A stretch of DNA of 64,000 nucleotides, taken from positions 2,108,001 to 2,172,000 of the forward strand of contig NZ_LT906436.1 of NCBI RefSeq assembly GCF_900187225.1, given 5' to 3'. Positions within the stretch are counted from its first letter, which is position 1; every line of letters starts with the position of its first letter. The notes beneath the pieces were generated by a model, which was not told the DNA's origin, made no database searches, and saw only the letters and a list, made by a program, of their open reading frames with translations. Shown in pieces: positions 36,713 through 46,419 of this stretch. This DNA comes from Listeria monocytogenes. Lineage in GTDB: Bacteria; Bacillota; Bacilli; Lactobacillales; Listeriaceae. The translations under genes and the position numbers were made by a program.

Positions 36713-36777
36713 TTGACATAAACTTGATAAGGTATATAATTAACTTATAAAAACTTATTAAAACATAAAATAAACTT
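36713..36777 (+). promoter_or_regulatory. promoter and phased AACTT repeats upstream of the deoR-nagA operon
   Basis: TTGACA (36713-36718), 16-nt spacer, TATAAT (36735-36740). Four copies of AACTT start at 36721, 36742, 36752 and 36773, spaced 21, 10 and 21 bases, close to whole helical turns. One lies between the promoter boxes and three follow. This is a likely operator array for the DeoR regulator, which would control itself. Confidence 0.65.
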
Positions 36778-36806
36778 AAAATAAATTATCTAAGGTGGCG
36801 AATATT

Positions 36807-37568
36807 ATGAACCAAAAAGAAAGAATAGTGGAGGAACTGAAGCTGCTAGAAAACATGAAAACTATCTCTCAGGAAGAACTCATGCAGATTTTTTCCATTT
36901 CAAAAGATACAGCAAGGCGCGACATTTTAAAATTAGTCGAAAGCGGACTCGCAGAACGCTATCCAGGCGGAGTGTCACTACCAGTTTTAAAACCTCAAAT
37001 AGAAAGCTATACAAGCAGATTAGTGAAACAAAGTGAACAGAAACAGAAAATTGCTTATGTGGCGGGTAAAGTGATAAAAGATCATATGACTATCTATTTA
37101 GATGTTTCGACCACTGTTCATTTTTTGGCTTCAGGCCTTGAGCAAAATGATTTAGTAGTAGTAACTAATTCTATGGACAATGCCATAGCGGCATCTCAGA
37201 AAGAAGATAACAAAGTATACTTGCTCGGTGGTTTCTTCAACTTCCATTCGCGTGTATTATCTGGTGAGCCCGTTTTAGGCCAACTTCAACAATTCAACTT
37301 CGATGTTGCTTTTATTGGAGGAGCTGGGCTAACAGAAGAAGGTGTCTTTTATTCAGAACTTACAGATGTCTATATGAAACAAGAGATTATCAGAAATTCT
37401 GAAAAAGTATACCTATTAGTTGATAGTACGAAAGTGAATAAAAAGACAGCATTCAAAATTGATTTTTCTGGAATTGATGCCGTAATAACAGATGAACCCT
37501 TGCCAAAAGATTTAATGCAGCACCTTATTTCTAAAGAAGTAGAAGTTATATCTTTGAAAGGATTGTGA
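36807..37568 (+). CDS. DeoR family transcriptional regulator
   Basis: 253 residues: N-terminal DeoR helix-turn-helix (EELMQIFSISKDTARRDILKLVESGLAERYPGG, residues 19-53) and a sugar-phosphate-binding domain with the isomerase-like LLGGFFNFHSRVL and VDSTKVNKKTAF signatures. ATG 36807 follows AAGGTGG; the 36795 GTG overlaps that site. It precedes nagA by 5 nt, so the effector is probably an amino-sugar phosphate (inference). Confidence 0.9.
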   Translation: MNQKERIVEELKLLENMKTISQEELMQIFSISKDTARRDILKLVESGLAERYPGGVSLPVLKPQIESYTSRLVKQSEQKQKIAYVAGKVIKDHMTIYLDVSTTVHFLASGLEQNDLVVVTNSMDNAIAASQKEDNKVYLLGGFFNFHSRVLSGEPVLGQLQQFNFDVAFIGGAGLTEEGVFYSELTDVYMKQEIIRNSEKVYLLVDSTKVNKKTAFKIDFSGIDAVITDEPLPKDLMQHLISKEVEVISLKGL

Positions 37569-37573
37569 AAATA

Positions 37574-38716
37574 ATGACGATAATCAAAAACGTGAAAGTT
37601 TGCAAAGATAATGAATTAATAGATATGTCAGTCGTAACAGAGGGACATCTGATAAAAGAAGTTCTTCCAAAGAATAAAATTATTGCCGAAGAGTACTCAG
37701 AAGAAGCAATTTTTGATGGAAATGGAGGGTTGCTCATACCTGGAATGATTGACGTTCATATTCATGGGGCAAAAAATTATGATATGATGGATGGTTCAAC
37801 AGAAAGCATTCAAGCTGTATCTATGGCTTGTGCGGAAACCGGATGTACTAGTTTTTTAGTCACGTCGGTTAGTTCTTCTTTGGAAGACTTAATTCAAATG
37901 ATTAGACAAACAAAAAAAGTGATAGGAAAAGAGAAAGGTGCCAAAATTGCAGGAATTCACTTAGAAGGCCCCTACCTTAATATCGAAAAAAAGGGCATGC
38001 AAAACCCAGCCCATTTAAGACACCCTGACCTAAAAGAAATGAAAAAGATTTTCGATGAAGCAGATGGTCTTATTAAAATGGTAACCATTGCTCCAGAGTT
38101 GCCCGGAGGTATCGAACTCATTGACTTCTTGAAAAAAAGAGGCGTTGTTGTTGCAATTGCCCACTCCAATGCAACTTATGAAGAGGCGCAAGATGCCTTT
38201 GAAAAAGGCGCATCGCATATAACTCACTGCTTTAATGCTATGCCGGCAATCCATCATAGGGCACCAGGGCTTGTAGCAGCGGCTTTAGAAAATGATTCGA
38301 TAAGTGTCCAAGCCATCGTAGACGGGGTCCACCTTCATCCTGGGATTGTGCGTCTCATTCATAAAATTAAAGGACCCGATAAAATGGTTCTCACAACCGA
38401 TGCCCTTCAAGCTATGGGAGTTGGCGACGGCGAGTATATTTTTGGCGGTCACCAAGTAACGGTTACAGAAGGAGTGGCACGCTTACAAGACGGAACATTA
38501 GCTTCAAGTACCGTGACGATGAATAAATCTTTAAGATTAAGTAATGAATTTGGTATTAACTTGCAAGACACTATACAAATGGCAACAAGTACACCCGCAG
38601 ATATTTTAGGCATGAAAAATTTGGGCCGAATTGAAAAAGGTTATAGCGCTGACTTGGTTTTACTTGATAAAAAATTCGAGGTTCTAAGTACGTGGATTAA
38701 CGGTGAAAAATACTAA
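37574..38716 (+). CDS. nagA: N-acetylglucosamine-6-phosphate deacetylase
   Basis: 380-residue amidohydrolase. HIHGAKNYDMMDG holds the first metal-binding HxH, then EGPYLN, IAHSNATY, THCFNAMP and the catalytic Asp in LTTDALQ. Deacetylates GlcNAc-6-P to glucosamine-6-P. ATG 37574 lies 11 bases after AAAGGA. No nagB adjoins it; a hydrolase follows at 42 bases. Listeria carries another nagA-nagB locus elsewhere, as I recall, so this may act on another acetylated amino sugar. Confidence 0.88.
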   Translation: MTIIKNVKVCKDNELIDMSVVTEGHLIKEVLPKNKIIAEEYSEEAIFDGNGGLLIPGMIDVHIHGAKNYDMMDGSTESIQAVSMACAETGCTSFLVTSVSSSLEDLIQMIRQTKKVIGKEKGAKIAGIHLEGPYLNIEKKGMQNPAHLRHPDLKEMKKIFDEADGLIKMVTIAPELPGGIELIDFLKKRGVVVAIAHSNATYEEAQDAFEKGASHITHCFNAMPAIHHRAPGLVAAALENDSISVQAIVDGVHLHPGIVRLIHKIKGPDKMVLTTDALQAMGVGDGEYIFGGHQVTVTEGVARLQDGTLASSTVTMNKSLRLSNEFGINLQDTIQMATSTPADILGMKNLGRIEKGYSADLVLLDKKFEVLSTWINGEKY

Positions 38717-38757
38717 ATTGGCTGGATCAATATTATCAAAGGAGTGGATTATAACTT

Positions 38758-39555
38758 ATGCCGTTATTCAAACACGAAGGAATTGATTTTAACTATGAAA
38801 TACAAGGAGAAGGTATCCCCTTTTTGTTTCTTCATGGACTAGGTGATAATTTAAAATTTGCTTTTGAAACATTTAATAATGATGAAAAAATCCAATTAAT
38901 TTCATTGGATCAAAGAGGTCATGGGAAAAGCGGACATGATTCCAGAAAACTTAGCTACGAAAGATTGGCAAGTGATGCATTAGCGTTAATGGATTATTTA
39001 GGAATACAGCGTTTTTATATCGGAGGATTATCTATGGGGGCTGGTGTGGCAGTGAATTTGGCAGTCCATGCGGAAAATAAAGTGATGGGACTTATATTAC
39101 TTAGGAGTTCTGCGACAGATGAGCCGATGAAAAAAGAAGTGATAGAATGGTTTAGTACCGTAAGTATGTATTTACCTAAAAAAAATGGCTCACAGTTATT
39201 TGAGCAAGATCCAATATTTCCATCGATAAAAGATACCTATCCTAAAGCAATTGATACTTTTAAGCGATATTTTGAAGATGACGCCTCTGTTAATTACTAT
39301 AAAAAATTTATCGACATTCCTAGAGATAGACCAATAAAATGCAAAAGCGAATTAACTAATTTAACGATTCCCACACTTATACTTGCAAATAACTATGATG
39401 TGATTCACCCAATAGAATACAGTTTATTTTATGCACGTAATATGAAAAAGGCCAGTTATTATGAACTCACCCCTAAGACTGTTGATGCAGAGAAACATAA
39501 AATCGAAATAGATACCTATATAAATACATTCATCCTAAGCAACTCAAAAAAGTAA
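38758..39555 (+). CDS. alpha/beta hydrolase
   Basis: 265 residues, soluble. HGLGD oxyanion region, nucleophile Ser in GGLSMGAGVA, further catalytic residues in ANNYDVIHP and near VDAEKHKIE. Third gene of the deoR-nagA operon, start after AAAGGAGTGG. Possibly removes an ester from the same sugar substrate (inference only). Confidence 0.82.
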   Translation: MPLFKHEGIDFNYEIQGEGIPFLFLHGLGDNLKFAFETFNNDEKIQLISLDQRGHGKSGHDSRKLSYERLASDALALMDYLGIQRFYIGGLSMGAGVAVNLAVHAENKVMGLILLRSSATDEPMKKEVIEWFSTVSMYLPKKNGSQLFEQDPIFPSIKDTYPKAIDTFKRYFEDDASVNYYKKFIDIPRDRPIKCKSELTNLTIPTLILANNYDVIHPIEYSLFYARNMKKASYYELTPKTVDAEKHKIEIDTYINTFILSNSKK

Positions 39556-39578
39556 TCTACAATTCCATAGAAATAAAA

Positions 39579-39636
39579 AAGCAGCAATCTTGTATATGCC
39601 ATTGTTGGAAATGGCTTTATACAAAGATTTCTGCTT
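39579..39636. terminator. long hairpin terminator between the hydrolase and manA
   Basis: AAGCAG (39579) pairs with CTGCTT (39631-39636), and pairing continues inward through AATCTT/AAGATT, GTATA/TATAC and GCCAT/ATGGC with a few bulges, a stem of about 24 bp. Shared by both convergent genes. Confidence 0.75.
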
Positions 39637-39641
39637 ATTTG

Positions 39642-40598
39642 TTATTTTACAGGTGGCGTAGAAACAATCGCTGTGATTTGGCCAGTTATTTCCCAAGATT
39701 TCACTTCATTTGGTAAAACGAAATGATCCCCTTTTTTAATAGCCTGTTCGTTGCCATCAATCGTAAGAACCGCTTCCCCATCTAAAATACTCACTAACGT
39801 GTAAGGCGCTTTGGCTACGAATTCAGCCTTGCCATCCACATCCCATTTATAAACGCTAAAAAAGTCATTCGAAACAAAAGTCGTTTCTGTCAAACCGCCA
39901 CGAGTTTCAGTATGAATATCTAACTTCGCATCCACATGTGGTGCAGTCGTAACGTCAATAGCTTTATCTAAATGAAGTTCGCGCAAGTTTCCTTCTGCGT
40001 CTTTACGATCATAGTCATATACACGATAAGTAGTATCAGAGCTTTGTTGTGTTTCAAGCACTAACGTCCCTGTGCCTAACGCATGAATTGTACCACTTGG
40101 AACATAATAAAATTCACCTGGTTTAATCGCCACTTTACGAAGCAATTTATCCCATTCGCCGTTTTTTGCCCAAGTAGCGAATTCTTCTTTGCTAGCTGCT
40201 TTGTGTCCGTATATTAATTCCGCACCAGGAGCGCAGTCAATAATATACCAGCATTCTGTTTTGCCAAGTTCCCCGTTTTCATGCACTTTCGCATATTCAT
40301 CATTTGGATGAACTTGTACAGAAAGGTCCGTATTCGCATCCAAAATTTTCGTTAATAGTGGGAAAACTGCTTCTTTCGGATTACCAAAAAGCGCGGGATT
40401 TTCTTGCCATAATTCAGCTAATGTTTTGCCTTTATATTCGCCATTTTTGATTACGGAAGGACCATTCGGATGAGCGGAAATCGCCCAGTCTTCTCCAGTT
40501 GTATCAGACGGGATATCGTAACCAAAATAATCATGTAATTTCGTTCCACCCCAAATTCGGTCTTGAAAAACAGGGTTTAAAAATAATGCTTCTGTCAT
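39642..40598 (-). CDS. manA: mannose-6-phosphate isomerase, class I
   Basis: 318 residues, cupin-type zinc enzyme converting mannose-6-P and fructose-6-P. RIWGGTKL near the start, VQVHPNDEYA for zinc and FYYVPSGTIHALGTGTLV for the active site. Bacillus-type short ManA. ATG 40598 follows GGAGGT. A CCAGC/GCTGG hairpin lies directly before the ribosome site. Confidence 0.93.
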   Translation of the reverse strand: MTEALFLNPVFQDRIWGGTKLHDYFGYDIPSDTTGEDWAISAHPNGPSVIKNGEYKGKTLAELWQENPALFGNPKEAVFPLLTKILDANTDLSVQVHPNDEYAKVHENGELGKTECWYIIDCAPGAELIYGHKAASKEEFATWAKNGEWDKLLRKVAIKPGEFYYVPSGTIHALGTGTLVLETQQSSDTTYRVYDYDRKDAEGNLRELHLDKAIDVTTAPHVDAKLDIHTETRGGLTETTFVSNDFFSVYKWDVDGKAEFVAKAPYTLVSILDGEAVLTIDGNEQAIKKGDHFVLPNEVKSWEITGQITAIVSTPPVK

Positions 40599-40677
40599 TA
40601 TAAAATTACCTCCATTCCAGCGTTTTTGCTGGGTTTTGTCAATTAAAAGTATATACTAATAATGGCGAAGATGCTAG

Positions 40678-41409
40678 TTATTTCCCGCCTAAAAAACCTC
40701 TTTCTTTTATTTGTTCGGTTAAATTTGGGTAATAAGGTCTGTCATAAAATTTGGCTAACCGTTCGGTATAAGAAACAAAGCCTTCTCGCTCTGAAAACGG
40801 AATAATCTCTTGGTCATATGCTTCTAGTAAAGGCATGACATCTGTTTGGTACGTCTCTTCAAAATAAACTGCTTCTTTTGGTAAACGAGGTTTTACAGGC
40901 GCTTCGACATCCGGAACGCCAATACAAAGTCCGACAACCGGCATGACGAATTCTGGTAAATTTAGAAATCCAGCGGTTGCCGTAATATTTCTACGCAAGC
41001 CGCCAATACAAATCGTCCCGTAATCAAGCGACTCAGCAGCTGTTAAAGCATTTTGCATACAAAGCCCGATGTCTGTTGCCGCAACCATTAGTAAATCTTC
41101 TTCCCCAGCAATTTGGAAACTTTTACCGTGCATGTCACTCGCAACTTTTACACGGTGAAAATCTGCCACAAAACAAAGAAAAACAGAACATTCTGCTATG
41201 TAAGGTTGATTTCCGCAAAGTTCGGCCATTTTATTTTTACGTTCTTGGTCTTTAATCGCAATAATGGAATAGTGTTGACCGTTAATCCACGACGGGGCCG
41301 CTTGAGCTGCTCGGATAATCGCATCTAGTTTTTCTTCCGGAATCTCGACCCCTTTTTTATATTTACGAAAAGAGCGATGATTTCTTAGCAAAGTTAATAC
41401 GTCATTCAT
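40678..41409 (-). CDS. NADPH-dependent FMN/nitroreductase (NfsA-like)
   Basis: 243 residues. NHRSFRKYKKG at the start and AAPSWINGQHYSIIAI are the FMN-binding signature of NfsA/FRP reductases; GGLRRN follows. Reduces FMN, nitro compounds or quinones with NADPH. ATG 41409 has GGAGGC at the right distance; the ORF to 41433 has not. Faces the HTH gene across a short promoter gap. Confidence 0.88.
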   Translation of the reverse strand: MNDVLTLLRNHRSFRKYKKGVEIPEEKLDAIIRAAQAAPSWINGQHYSIIAIKDQERKNKMAELCGNQPYIAECSVFLCFVADFHRVKVASDMHGKSFQIAGEEDLLMVAATDIGLCMQNALTAAESLDYGTICIGGLRRNITATAGFLNLPEFVMPVVGLCIGVPDVEAPVKPRLPKEAVYFEETYQTDVMPLLEAYDQEIIPFSEREGFVSYTERLAKFYDRPYYPNLTEQIKERGFLGGK

Positions 41410-41531
41410 CTTTATGCCTCCTAGATTTATCATTTAGTTAAAGTATAGCTTGTTTTTAAGCAATTGTTAATGTTTTCTCTTGTATTTCTGCCAGATATTT
41501 TCTACACTTAAAGAAAAAGAGGTGAAAAGAT

Positions 41532-41762
41532 GTGCGCCAACAACAAATAGATTTTAAATGGCTTGAAGAAAACTTCCTGACTGCGAATGAAGCCGCGACT
41601 TACTTAGGCATATCTAAGCAAGCACTCCTTTCCTTAGCGAAACGCGATGTACTTCCCTTTACGAAAAAAGGAAATATGGTTCTTTTCCACCGAATGGACA
41701 TTGAACTTCGGCTTGAAAAACAACAAAGCTTGCGCGAAAAATACCGTCCATTTGAAACATGA
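41532..41762 (+). CDS. small helix-turn-helix protein (76 aa)
   Basis: Excisionase/MerR-like winged helix: LTANEAATYLGISKQALLSLAKRDVLPFTKKGNMVLF, followed by a charged helix. GTG start at 41532 after GAGGTGAAAAG. No partner enzyme. It lies between the nitroreductase and chdC, separated from chdC by about 80 bases. Target unknown. Confidence 0.8.
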   Translation: MRQQQIDFKWLEENFLTANEAATYLGISKQALLSLAKRDVLPFTKKGNMVLFHRMDIELRLEKQQSLREKYRPFET

Positions 41763-41845
41763 ATTTCACAAACAGCGAAACGGACGAACTACTTTCCATA
41801 TGTTACACTTTAGTTAGTGATATTCTAAACAAGGAGTGATACATA

Positions 41846-42601
41846 ATGAATGAAGCAGTAAAAACGTTAGACGGTTGGTTTTGTTTACATGATTTTCGTT
41901 CGATTGATTGGGCTGCATGGCGTGAATTAAATCCAGGTAATCAGGAACTTATGTTAAATGAACTAAGCCATTTTTTAAGCGATATGGAAATTACTAAAAA
42001 TATCGGTGAAGGAGAACATACCATTTACAGCATTCTTGGTCAAAAAGCAGATTTAGTATTCTTCACTTTGCGTGATTCCCTTGAAGCGCTAAATGAAGTC
42101 GAAAATCGTTTTAATAAATTAGCGATTGCCGATTACTTATTACCAACTTATTCCTATATATCTGTGGTGGAACTGAGCAACTATCTTGCGTCTCACATGG
42201 CTGGCGGTGACGATCCTTATCAAAATAAAGGTGTTCGCGCGAGACTCTATCCTGCACTTCCGCCTAAAAAGCATATTTGTTTCTACCCAATGAGTAAAAA
42301 AAGGGATGGCGCTGATAATTGGTACATGCTTCCAATGGAAGAACGCCAACAACTTATTCGCGACCACGGCTTGATTGGCAGAAGCTATGCTGGCAAAGTA
42401 CAACAAATCATTGGTGGCTCCATTGGATTTGATGATTATGAATGGGGCGTCACTTTGTTCTCTGATGATGCACTGGAGTTCAAACGCATCGTAACGGAAA
42501 TGCGCTTTGATGAAGCAAGTGCTCGTTATGCCGAATTTGGCTCTTTCTTTATTGGAAACCTGTTACTATCCGAGCAACTTTCTAAATTATTTACTATTTA
42601 A
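41846..42601 (+). CDS. chdC: coproheme decarboxylase ChdC (HemQ)
   Basis: Final step of the coproporphyrin-dependent haem pathway of Gram-positive bacteria: two decarboxylations of coproheme III with peroxide. 251 residues, dimeric ferredoxin-like fold. The residues described for the L. monocytogenes enzyme all fall at the right numbers: R133, Y147 and M149 (CFYPM), H174 (RDHGLIG), Q187. Typical [12 protein letters not shown] start. Its own terminator follows at 42609. Confidence 0.96.
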   Translation: MNEAVKTLDGWFCLHDFRSIDWAAWRELNPGNQELMLNELSHFLSDMEITKNIGEGEHTIYSILGQKADLVFFTLRDSLEALNEVENRFNKLAIADYLLPTYSYISVVELSNYLASHMAGGDDPYQNKGVRARLYPALPPKKHICFYPMSKKRDGADNWYMLPMEERQQLIRDHGLIGRSYAGKVQQIIGGSIGFDDYEWGVTLFSDDALEFKRIVTEMRFDEASARYAEFGSFFIGNLLLSEQLSKLFTI

Positions 42602-42608
42602 TATAAGT

Positions 42609-42667
42609 AAAAACTGGAATTCAATCTAACAAATGACTGATTTTGTTAGCTGGATTCCAGTTTTTTT
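42609..42667 (+). terminator. chdC terminator
   Basis: Long stem AAAAACTGGAAT/ATTCCAGTTTTT with an inner TAACAA/TTGTTA pair and a run of seven T. Confidence 0.88.
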
Positions 42668-42797
42668 ATTTCACTAAACTAACAATTTTGTAAGGATATC
42701 TACCATAAATGTCATTTGATACGATGGAACGAGTCCTATATACACGATAGAATGATACATATACTAACCGAATCTAGTTTTATAAGGAGAGAAAATA

Positions 42798-43565
42798 ATG
42801 GAGACAGTTTTACAAGCAAAAAATGTGAGAAAAATATACGGTAGCAAGGGAAATGTCTACACTGCACTAGAAAATATCAGTATCGATATTAAAGAAGGTG
42901 AATTTACTGGAATTATGGGACCATCTGGGGCTGGTAAATCCACGTTACTAAATGTCTTATCTACTATTGATAAACCGACTTCTGGTCAGATTGTGATTTC
43001 CGGACAAGAACTCGAAAACATGAATGAACAACAAATGTCCACTTTCCGACGTGACAAACTAGGTTTTATATTCCAAGATTACAACTTACTAGACACATTA
43101 ACTATCCGTGAAAATATTATCCTTCCCCTCGCACTAGCGAAACGCCCAGTAAAAGAAATGGAAGAGAAATTAGCAATTATCAGTGAAAAATTCGGTATTA
43201 CAGAAATCCTTGATAAATATCCAAGCGAGATTTCAGGTGGTCAAAAGCAACGTACTGCAGCTTCCAGAGCAATTATTACATCCCCAAGTTTAATTTTTGC
43301 CGATGAGCCAACCGGTGCACTTGATTCTAAATCAGCTACCAATTTACTTGAAAGCCTACGTGACTTAAATGAACAAGATAAATCAACGATCATGATGGTA
43401 ACACATGATGCTTTTGCAGCAAGTTTCTGTAAACGAATTTTATTTATTAAAGACGGAGAATTATACACAGAAATCTATCGTGGAACTAAAACGCGTAAGG
43501 AGTTCTTCCAAAAAATTCTAGACGTCCTTGCAAAACTGGGGGGCGACTCAGATGACGTTATTTGA
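42798..43565 (+). CDS. anrA: BceA-type ABC transporter ATPase AnrA
   Basis: 255-residue ATPase: Walker A GPSGAGKST, Q-loop FQDYNLLD, signature ISGGQKQR, Walker B LIFADEPTGALD, H-loop THDA. With AnrB it forms the Listeria pump for nisin, bacitracin and beta-lactam tolerance; from memory it is under VirR control. ATG 42798 after AGGAG. The permease gene overlaps its end by 14 nt. Confidence 0.93.
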   Translation: METVLQAKNVRKIYGSKGNVYTALENISIDIKEGEFTGIMGPSGAGKSTLLNVLSTIDKPTSGQIVISGQELENMNEQQMSTFRRDKLGFIFQDYNLLDTLTIRENIILPLALAKRPVKEMEEKLAIISEKFGITEILDKYPSEISGGQKQRTAASRAIITSPSLIFADEPTGALDSKSATNLLESLRDLNEQDKSTIMMVTHDAFAASFCKRILFIKDGELYTEIYRGTKTRKEFFQKILDVLAKLGGDSDDVI

Positions 43566-45492
43566 TTTAGCTAAGAAAAATATTCGACATAATTTTGTCC
43601 ATTACTTTTTATATTTTGCATCTATGATTTTCAGTATTATGATTTATTTTACATTCCTTGTTCTTTCGAAAGATCCATCTGTTGTAGCTAGAATTGACCA
43701 ATCGGCTAAATTATCTACTGCATTTTCAAGCTCATCAGTCATTCTACTTATTTTTGTAGCGATTTTTATCCTTTATTCCAATAATTTCTTTACCCGAAAA
43801 AGAAAAAAAGAAATTGGTCTTTATTCTTTACTCGGCCTTCGTAAAAAAGAAATTGGTCGCATGTTGTTTTATGAAAATTTTATTATGGGACTTGGCGCAT
43901 TAATCATCGGTATTATTGCCGGTACATTACTTTCCAAGCTTTTTGTAACCATTTTACTTAACTTAATTAATCTTGATAGTATTGGTGGTTTTGCCTTTTC
44001 ATGGGCAGCAGTAATACAAACGAGTATTGTCTTTATTATCATCACGTTATTTACATCGTTTACTGGTTACCGTATTATTTACCGCACCACTTTACTTGAT
44101 TTATTCCACTCAGAATCAAAACGCGAAAAAAGTCCAAAACCTTCTTTCATCTTAGCGTTACTTTCGATTTTATTAATTGGTTTAGGCTATTTTATCGCTG
44201 GACAACCACTTGATTCTAAAGGCTCTATTTGGGCACAACTTGGCTTTTCTATTGGGGCACTAGTTATTTTAGCTTCGGTAATCATTGGTACTGCACTTTT
44301 CATTACCTTTTTCTTACCGTACCTACTAACAAAACTTAGAAATAACAAACGTATTTTCTATAAAGGTAGTAATATTATCTCGACCTCGCAATTAGCCTTT
44401 AGAATATCATCCAATGCGAAAACCTTGATCATTATTTCTATTTTAAGTGCAACAACCCTTTCTGCTATAGGTACAATAAGCAGTGTGTATTATCAAGCAA
44501 ATACGTCCGCAAGCACGTCCGCTCCATCTAGCTTTGAATATGAAATACCTAAAGATAGTGAAACAAACAATAAAATCATCGAAACTGCAGAAAGTGACCC
44601 TGATCATCCAGTAGAGTTTAAACAAAAAAGCACTTACTATATCGTTAAAGCAGAGGGAGCTCGTCCAGACTTTGTAGAATACGATATAAACGAGGGTTTT
44701 CCAGTTATTTCCGAATCTGATTATAATTCTCTCGTAAAAGAACAAGGAACACCTGAAAAAGCAGCTAACCTCAAAGGAAACGAAGCACAAATGGTACTAA
44801 CTATTACTTATGATGAGGATGCTCAAAAAGAAATGGTTGGTGAAAAATTCACACTTGCTTCGCCGGATAAACCAAATATTAAGATTAAATCTGTCGTTCA
44901 AAACTCACCAATAAGTACTATTCCAGGCTTGCTCGTACTTCCAGACAGCCAAGTAGCTAAGATAGCAGCAGATTCTTCAATTGCTGCTCACAGTGTCGAA
45001 TCCATTTCAGTTAAAGATGCGAAACAAGCACAAGCATTAGATAAGAAGATGCGTGCTGTTATTCCAAAAGATACGAATTTCATTTCTTATACTAAGATGT
45101 ACCAAGAAATTATTACTGTCACTGGAGTTCTTCTCTTTATCGGTATGTTCATTGGTTTTGTGTTCTTAGCAGCAACAGGAAGCATTATCTACTTCAAGCA
45201 GCTAACAGAAGCGTATAACGATATTGGTACTTTTGATATCTTGAAAAAAATTGGTCTTACACGTAGAGACATTCGTAAAGTCCTTGCTAAACAGCTATTA
45301 GTTGTATTCTTAATTCCGCTAATCATTGGTATCGCCCATAGTAGTTTTGCACTTCTCGGACTTTCACATATGTTAGCACTTGATTTAACTTTGCCAGTTG
45401 TTATTTCTACTGGAGTTTATACATTAATGTATATTGTTTACTATTTTGTTACCTTAAATAGTTACACAAATATCGTTTTCGGCAAAAAATAA
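43552..45492 (+). CDS. anrB: BceB-type ABC transporter permease AnrB
   Basis: 646 residues, ten membrane helices, with a large extracellular domain of about 210 residues between helices 7 and 8 (from about SVYYQANTSAS to NFISYTKMYQE). This domain is the hallmark of BceAB peptide-antibiotic exporters. ATG 43552 lies inside anrA, so the pair is coupled. Confidence 0.92.
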   Translation: MTLFDLAKKNIRHNFVHYFLYFASMIFSIMIYFTFLVLSKDPSVVARIDQSAKLSTAFSSSSVILLIFVAIFILYSNNFFTRKRKKEIGLYSLLGLRKKEIGRMLFYENFIMGLGALIIGIIAGTLLSKLFVTILLNLINLDSIGGFAFSWAAVIQTSIVFIIITLFTSFTGYRIIYRTTLLDLFHSESKREKSPKPSFILALLSILLIGLGYFIAGQPLDSKGSIWAQLGFSIGALVILASVIIGTALFITFFLPYLLTKLRNNKRIFYKGSNIISTSQLAFRISSNAKTLIIISILSATTLSAIGTISSVYYQANTSASTSAPSSFEYEIPKDSETNNKIIETAESDPDHPVEFKQKSTYYIVKAEGARPDFVEYDINEGFPVISESDYNSLVKEQGTPEKAANLKGNEAQMVLTITYDEDAQKEMVGEKFTLASPDKPNIKIKSVVQNSPISTIPGLLVLPDSQVAKIAADSSIAAHSVESISVKDAKQAQALDKKMRAVIPKDTNFISYTKMYQEIITVTGVLLFIGMFIGFVFLAATGSIIYFKQLTEAYNDIGTFDILKKIGLTRRDIRKVLAKQLLVVFLIPLIIGIAHSSFALLGLSHMLALDLTLPVVISTGVYTLMYIVYYFVTLNSYTNIVFGKK

Positions 45493-45493
45493 T

Positions 45494-45533
45494 AAAAAGA
45501 AGCCCTCTAACCTTAATTAGAGGGCTTCTTTTT
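45494..45533. terminator. bidirectional terminator after anrAB
   Basis: AAAAGAAGCCCTCTAA/TTAGAGGGCTTCTTTT stem; also ends the minus-strand gene at 45535. Confidence 0.9.
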
Positions 45534-45534
45534 A

Positions 45535-46359
45535 TTATTTTTTCGCAATATACCCAAAGATACTAGATAGAAAAGCAGAAGCTCCCATGAGGAACTGCAT
45601 ACCAAACACTTCTCGTTCATTACTACCAAATGTAATAGATAAATTTTCTTTAGCAAAATCAATCCAATTTGTCACGGATAAATAATTTGTCAGTAAAATA
45701 AAAGCTGCACCCATTAAAATACCAACTAATAGATACGAAACTTTACGCCAAGAAAAGATTACCACTAGAAGAAATATGACAGCCATAAAGCATGCAAAAT
45801 ATCCATCTAATGCTGTTGTAAATAAATAACCTTCTTTAATATTGTCCGAATGTAATTGTCTAAAAATAGTTACTGCAGCAAAAACCGATGTCACTGCACC
45901 AAGAAGCGAGAAAACACCTGCAGCATAACGCCATTTCGTTTTCCACGCTTGATCTGCTTGTATTTCTTTTGCTTGAAATATTGGTCCAATAAGTAATGCA
46001 ATTAATACTAAAAGTCCCAAAATACATAATAAAGTTCCTGACCATTCAAACGGCTGTGTGTACTCTAATTTTGAAAGAACTCGGAGCTGATAATAATATA
46101 CCGAAAATCCTTGGAATAAAACGAAACACATAACGCCAATAATACTTGCAAGGCGAAAACTTTCTTTTCTCATAAAGGCAAAACCAATAATAAAAAGTCC
46201 TACACCAAAAAATAATAACATCCAATAATTCCATACAAAGACAAAACTATTTTCTTCTGCATTAAAATAACCAATAACCGCACTAATAAAACTATATAAT
46301 TGCGTAATACCAAGAGCGATTAGCAAACTACCGCATATTCCTCTCCATTTACTAGGCAT
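45535..46359 (-). CDS. multi-helix membrane protein of unknown function (274 aa)
   Basis: About eight hydrophobic helices spread evenly over the length. No family recognised, no catalytic motif. ATG 46359 after GGAAGGAAG; the open frame to 46449 overlaps the divergent gene region. Its position opposite anrAB may be chance. It shares a promoter gap with the acetyltransferase. Confidence 0.7.
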   Translation of the reverse strand: MPSKWRGICGSLLIALGITQLYSFISAVIGYFNAEENSFVFVWNYWMLLFFGVGLFIIGFAFMRKESFRLASIIGVMCFVLFQGFSVYYYQLRVLSKLEYTQPFEWSGTLLCILGLLVLIALLIGPIFQAKEIQADQAWKTKWRYAAGVFSLLGAVTSVFAAVTIFRQLHSDNIKEGYLFTTALDGYFACFMAVIFLLVVIFSWRKVSYLLVGILMGAAFILLTNYLSVTNWIDFAKENLSITFGSNEREVFGMQFLMGASAFLSSIFGYIAKK

Positions 46360-46419
46360 TTCGCCCACTTCCTTCCTATTTATGTCTTGCCATGTTACCC
46401 TAAGAGTGAGGTGATAAAA

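Noticed and set aside
36721-36777. Repeats as a CRISPR-like array
   Set aside because: Five-base units with helical phasing in a promoter, no spacers and no cas genes; an operator fits better.
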